This document shows positions 22,790 through 25,061 of a DNA stretch of 25,061 nucleotides, one piece after another. Source of the stretch: a virus; IMG/VR virus record IMGVR_UViG_3300025636_000037, positions 1 through 25,061 of that record; one strand, given 5' to 3'. Position 1 is the stretch's first letter. Each line of letters begins with the position of its first letter. A program made the translations under genes and the position numbers. The notes under the pieces were generated by a model, which was not told the origin of the DNA, ran no database searches, and saw nothing but the letters and a program-made list of their open reading frames with translations.

Positions 22790-23767
22790 CTATTTTAAAA
22801 TCTTTGAATTTTTGTTAATCAACTTTTCCATATCTTCTTCACTTAAAGATGCAAAACCAGTTTCACCAAACATTTTATCAGCTAATTTATCAGCCTTCTT
22901 CATATCAATGTGTTTTGACATTTGATCGTTATCTAATGTTGCAAAACCAAATTCACCATAAATATCTTCTGCTGCCTTGTTAAGTTTATCCCATGCATTA
23001 GCTTCAGTTACTGTTGATAATTCTACAATCTTAGCTTCCCAGTTTGTAATTTCTTCATTAATTAATACATCAGCTGCTTTAATTTCTGGAATTGACTTAT
23101 CTGCTTCGGCTAATAAACCTCTTTGGTCTTTTAAGAAAGCAATCATTTCATTACATTCAGCAATCTTAGCTTCTTTTGTTGCTAATTCTTTAGCCTGACC
23201 TTCTACTAATTCTGATAAAAACGATAAAGCATTTTCTCCAGTTTTTTCAGTAACATAATCTACAGCTGCATTTGCATTTTCAGCTAAAAAGAAGTTTGCA
23301 ATACGGTTTTCAGTATTGAATCTTGAAACATATACCTTTTCATCTAATTTAAATACATCTACTATATTATTATTACCTTCAAAAGTTGCTGCAAAATCTA
23401 ATACAATAAAGTTTTCTAATAAAGTTGGAAGTGATTCAAATAATTCTGCCTTTTGTTTTTCATTATATCTAACCATTCCACTAGCCAATACGTGGTTTGT
23501 AAAAGTATTACCTTCAATTAATGAATCATTGTGTTTAAATTTATTTTCATTAATATCAAATATAAATTTACTAGCTCCATGGAACCATTTGATATTATTT
23601 GATCCAAATTCAAAAGATTCAAAAGCGGCAATTGAATTTCTCAATTCAGTTCCAAATGATTCTATTAAATTTAAATTATTATCTTTCATTTCAAAAGCTC
23701 TACCATTAACATAAAAGTTAAATGATTCTTCTACTTTAATAAAAGGTGCTAAAATATTAGTCTTCAT
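22790..23767 (-). CDS. Unknown 325-aa late protein with a C-terminal repeat
   Basis: I do not recognise this protein. Residues 1-170 are alpha/beta with many Phe and Asn (FNFYVNGRAFEMKDNN; IKWFHGASKFIFDINENKF). Residues 175-255 form a long Glu/Lys-rich helix, likely a coiled coil, ending in LSTVTEANAWDKL. S-T-V-T-E-A there resembles the protease-site-like linkers of the head proteins. After it two 18-residue repeats occur: YGEFGFATLDNDQMSKHI (270-287) and FGETGFASLSEEDMEKLI (300-317). A GATATATA motif lies 25 bases upstream, and a strong terminator follows, so it can be transcribed alone or with gp15. A head or neck structural role is likely from context but not proven. Confidence 0.75.
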   Translation of the reverse strand: MKTNILAPFIKVEESFNFYVNGRAFEMKDNNLNLIESFGTELRNSIAAFESFEFGSNNIKWFHGASKFIFDINENKFKHNDSLIEGNTFTNHVLASGMVRYNEKQKAELFESLPTLLENFIVLDFAATFEGNNNIVDVFKLDEKVYVSRFNTENRIANFFLAENANAAVDYVTEKTGENALSFLSELVEGQAKELATKEAKIAECNEMIAFLKDQRGLLAEADKSIPEIKAADVLINEEITNWEAKIVELSTVTEANAWDKLNKAAEDIYGEFGFATLDNDQMSKHIDMKKADKLADKMFGETGFASLSEEDMEKLINKNSKILK

Positions 23768-23792
23768 AAGTTTTTATTTTATTTTATTAATT

Positions 23793-23800
23793 TATATATC
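23793..23800 (-). promoter_or_regulatory. GATATATA motif, putative late promoter of the 325-aa gene
   Basis: Exact copy 25 bases upstream of the ATG at 23767, immediately after the gp15 stop. Confidence 0.6.
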
Positions 23801-23801
23801 T

Positions 23802-24899
23802 TTAATTATTGTATGAAATTATCGAATTAATTTCACTAACCACATACCAAACATCATTTGATTTTTTAATTGTTATAGATCCATTTTCTAAGATAGTAAT
23901 ATCATCAATTCCCGGGAAATTAATAGTGCTAATTGTAACATCATCATTTATTGCGATTAATGTTGATTCTACATTGTCTGAATCTGAATTTATTATTAAG
24001 TTTGAGGATATTGATCCGTCTACAAAATTATAAGATTTGTTAGTTCCTACTATATTTAATATATTATTTGTCGGTGGATTTATAATAGATTGAGCCACTT
24101 CTGGATTAGTTGCGGGTCCGTTATTATCAATAGTAATTGTATCGCCATTAGTTCCATTATTATCAATAGATGGAATAATGTTATTTATAATTTCATACAT
24201 TCTATTACCGATATGTGTTTCACTATCCCATTCAAAAGTTGGAATATGTGTATTAACTTCTATTGGTAATGTGATCTTGTAATTTTCTTTGTCATCAAAT
24301 GTAAAATCAAGCGGTCGTTGTATATCATAATCATCTGGCATGGCATAATAAGCCGGTAATCTATAAGTACCTTCATTTAAATGACCTACTTCAACATTAT
24401 AATAATTAGATTTATATAACCTTTTAATAATCATTTCAGTGATTTTAAGAGCATCTAATGTAGAACTAACTAATATCTCAATATCAAACCCGATAGTTAA
24501 TGGAATGGCTTCAAATTCAGCCGTATAGCCTTCCATAGCACCATCTGCATTCATTTTAGTATAACTACCTTGATTTCTTTTATTAACTAGCTTACTAGAA
24601 TCAACTGAAACTGAAGTTAAATTAACAACACCTCTAGGTACTTGATCGTAATTACCATCGGCAAATCCTTTGTCTGGATGACAGTCAGGACCGCTAGCCG
24701 TTGTAAATAAGAATTGATCACGTAAAAATTGATCGTCACCAGTAATTGAATAATAAAAAGGTATATCTACAGTTACTCTAGTGTTATTATCTAGTTGTCT
24801 TTGAAAATATACTTTATTATTTAAGTCTGCTAGTAAACCTATAATAATATGACGAATTACACTATCGTCTGAGTTAAATTTTAAATTATACGAAGCCAT
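23802..24899 (-). CDS. 15: Tail completion and sheath stabiliser protein, gp15 family
   Basis: This 365-aa protein matches T4 gp15 (272 aa) along its first 230 residues: an opening strand and helix (SVIRHIIIGLLADLNNKVYF), QRQLDNNTRVTVDIPFYYS, a central VPRGVVNLTSVSVDSSKLVN strand pair, a TAEFEAIPLTIGFDIEILVS strand with the following ALKITEMIIKRLYKSNYYNV helix, and KENYKITLPIEVNTHIPTFE. T4 gp15 caps the tail as a hexamer and joins it to the neck. The last ~130 residues are an addition: an Asn/Thr/Asp-rich linker (SIDNNGTNGD) and a small beta-rich domain (ILENGSITIKKSNDVWYVVS). A GATATATA motif ends only 7 bases before the ATG. The place fits T4 order 14-15, although the upstream gene is cut off. 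Confidence 0.85.
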   Translation of the reverse strand: MASYNLKFNSDDSVIRHIIIGLLADLNNKVYFQRQLDNNTRVTVDIPFYYSITGDDQFLRDQFLFTTASGPDCHPDKGFADGNYDQVPRGVVNLTSVSVDSSKLVNKRNQGSYTKMNADGAMEGYTAEFEAIPLTIGFDIEILVSSTLDALKITEMIIKRLYKSNYYNVEVGHLNEGTYRLPAYYAMPDDYDIQRPLDFTFDDKENYKITLPIEVNTHIPTFEWDSETHIGNRMYEIINNIIPSIDNNGTNGDTITIDNNGPATNPEVAQSIINPPTNNILNIVGTNKSYNFVDGSISSNLIINSDSDNVESTLIAINDDVTISTINFPGIDDITILENGSITIKKSNDVWYVVSEINSIISYNN

Positions 24900-24906
24900 A
24901 TGAAAT

Positions 24907-24914
24907 TATATATC
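24907..24914 (-). promoter_or_regulatory. GATATATA motif, putative late promoter of gp15
   Basis: Exact copy only 7 bases before the gp15 ATG and directly after the stop of the gene upstream. If it is a -10 element, the mRNA would have little or no leader. Confidence 0.55.
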
Positions 24915-24915
24915 T

Positions 24916-25061
24916 CTATTCTATTTTATCAATTGAAAACTTAGAGAATCCATTCTCTCTATATATTTGAATTTGTCTATCAAATAATTCTCTAGGTAAT
25001 TCAGTATGGTTAATAACAAACGTATTTAACCCTGTTTCTTTAATTACTTGACTTAATATCT
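24916..25061 (-). CDS. C-terminal end of an upstream gene, function unknown (partial)
   Basis: A minus-strand frame enters from the right edge and stops at TAG 24916-24918, giving 47 visible residues that end ENGFSKFSIDKIE. The visible part is mixed helix/strand (ELFDRQIQIYREN). By T4 order this could be a neck gene (13 or 14), but nothing in these residues proves it. The stop lies one base before the late motif that precedes gp15. Confidence 0.6.
   Translation of the reverse strand, partial: ILSQVIKETGLNTFVINHTELPRELFDRQIQIYRENGFSKFSIDKIE

Noticed and set aside
1-25061. tRNA genes, insertion sequences, homing endonucleases, defence systems
   Set aside because: I saw no cloverleaf-like sequences, transposase or GIY-YIG/HNH motifs. 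All long gaps are accounted for by promoter-like motifs, leaders and terminators.

Overview
This window is a late, mostly structural gene block from a T4-like (straboviral-type) contractile-tailed bacteriophage. The recognisable T4 families are gp15, gp55, gp4, gp20 portal, gp21-type prohead protease, gp23 capsid, gp44 clamp loader, RNase H/FEN nuclease, gp16 and gp17 terminase, gp18 sheath, gp19 tube and gp26 baseplate protein. The DNA is very AT-rich. Most genes lack a Shine-Dalgarno sequence and have A-rich leaders, and one gene has a perfect TAnnTTTG box upstream. These traits fit a phage of Bacteroidetes/Flavobacteriia, but the host is inferred, not shown. All genes except one point left (minus strand), so the functional order runs from high to low coordinates.

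From the right edge: an unidentified gene tail; gp15 (24899-23802); an unknown 325-aa protein closed by a strong terminator; then a small transcript with gp55 (late sigma), gp4 (head completion) and an unknown gene. The head block follows: portal, a 348-aa prohead protein that looks like a chain of domains joined by protease-site-like linkers, a 657-aa prohead protease fused to an acidic coiled-coil scaffold, the major capsid protein (then a terminator), and a 400-aa acidic protein with twelve identical 18-bp repeats.

In the middle sits an island unlike the rest: one plus-strand gene of unknown function, the gp44 clamp-loader ATPase, a FEN-type 5' nuclease, two unknown genes, and a small membrane protein made of a duplicated two-helix unit. 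It is followed by a large mosaic virion protein, small and large terminase, sheath, tube (then a terminator), a ribbon-helix-helix protein, gp26, a gp51-like ORF in the +1 frame, and the start of a probable next tail gene at the left edge.

The most interesting signals are: (1) an exact 8-mer, GATATATA, upstream of ten leftward genes, nearly all structural, and not noticed elsewhere, which I propose is the late promoter read by the gp55 encoded here; (2) a CTT-TAA-G stop context at the end of gp26 that would give a +1 frameshift, like bacterial prfB, into the gp51-like frame; (3) several head proteins carrying repeated E-S-x-V-x-E-A-like motifs and short MKxxxxF-type N-termini that resemble prohead-protease sites and T4 capsid-targeting sequences; (4) a perfect coding minisatellite in a head protein; and (5) a terminator buried inside an antisense gene.
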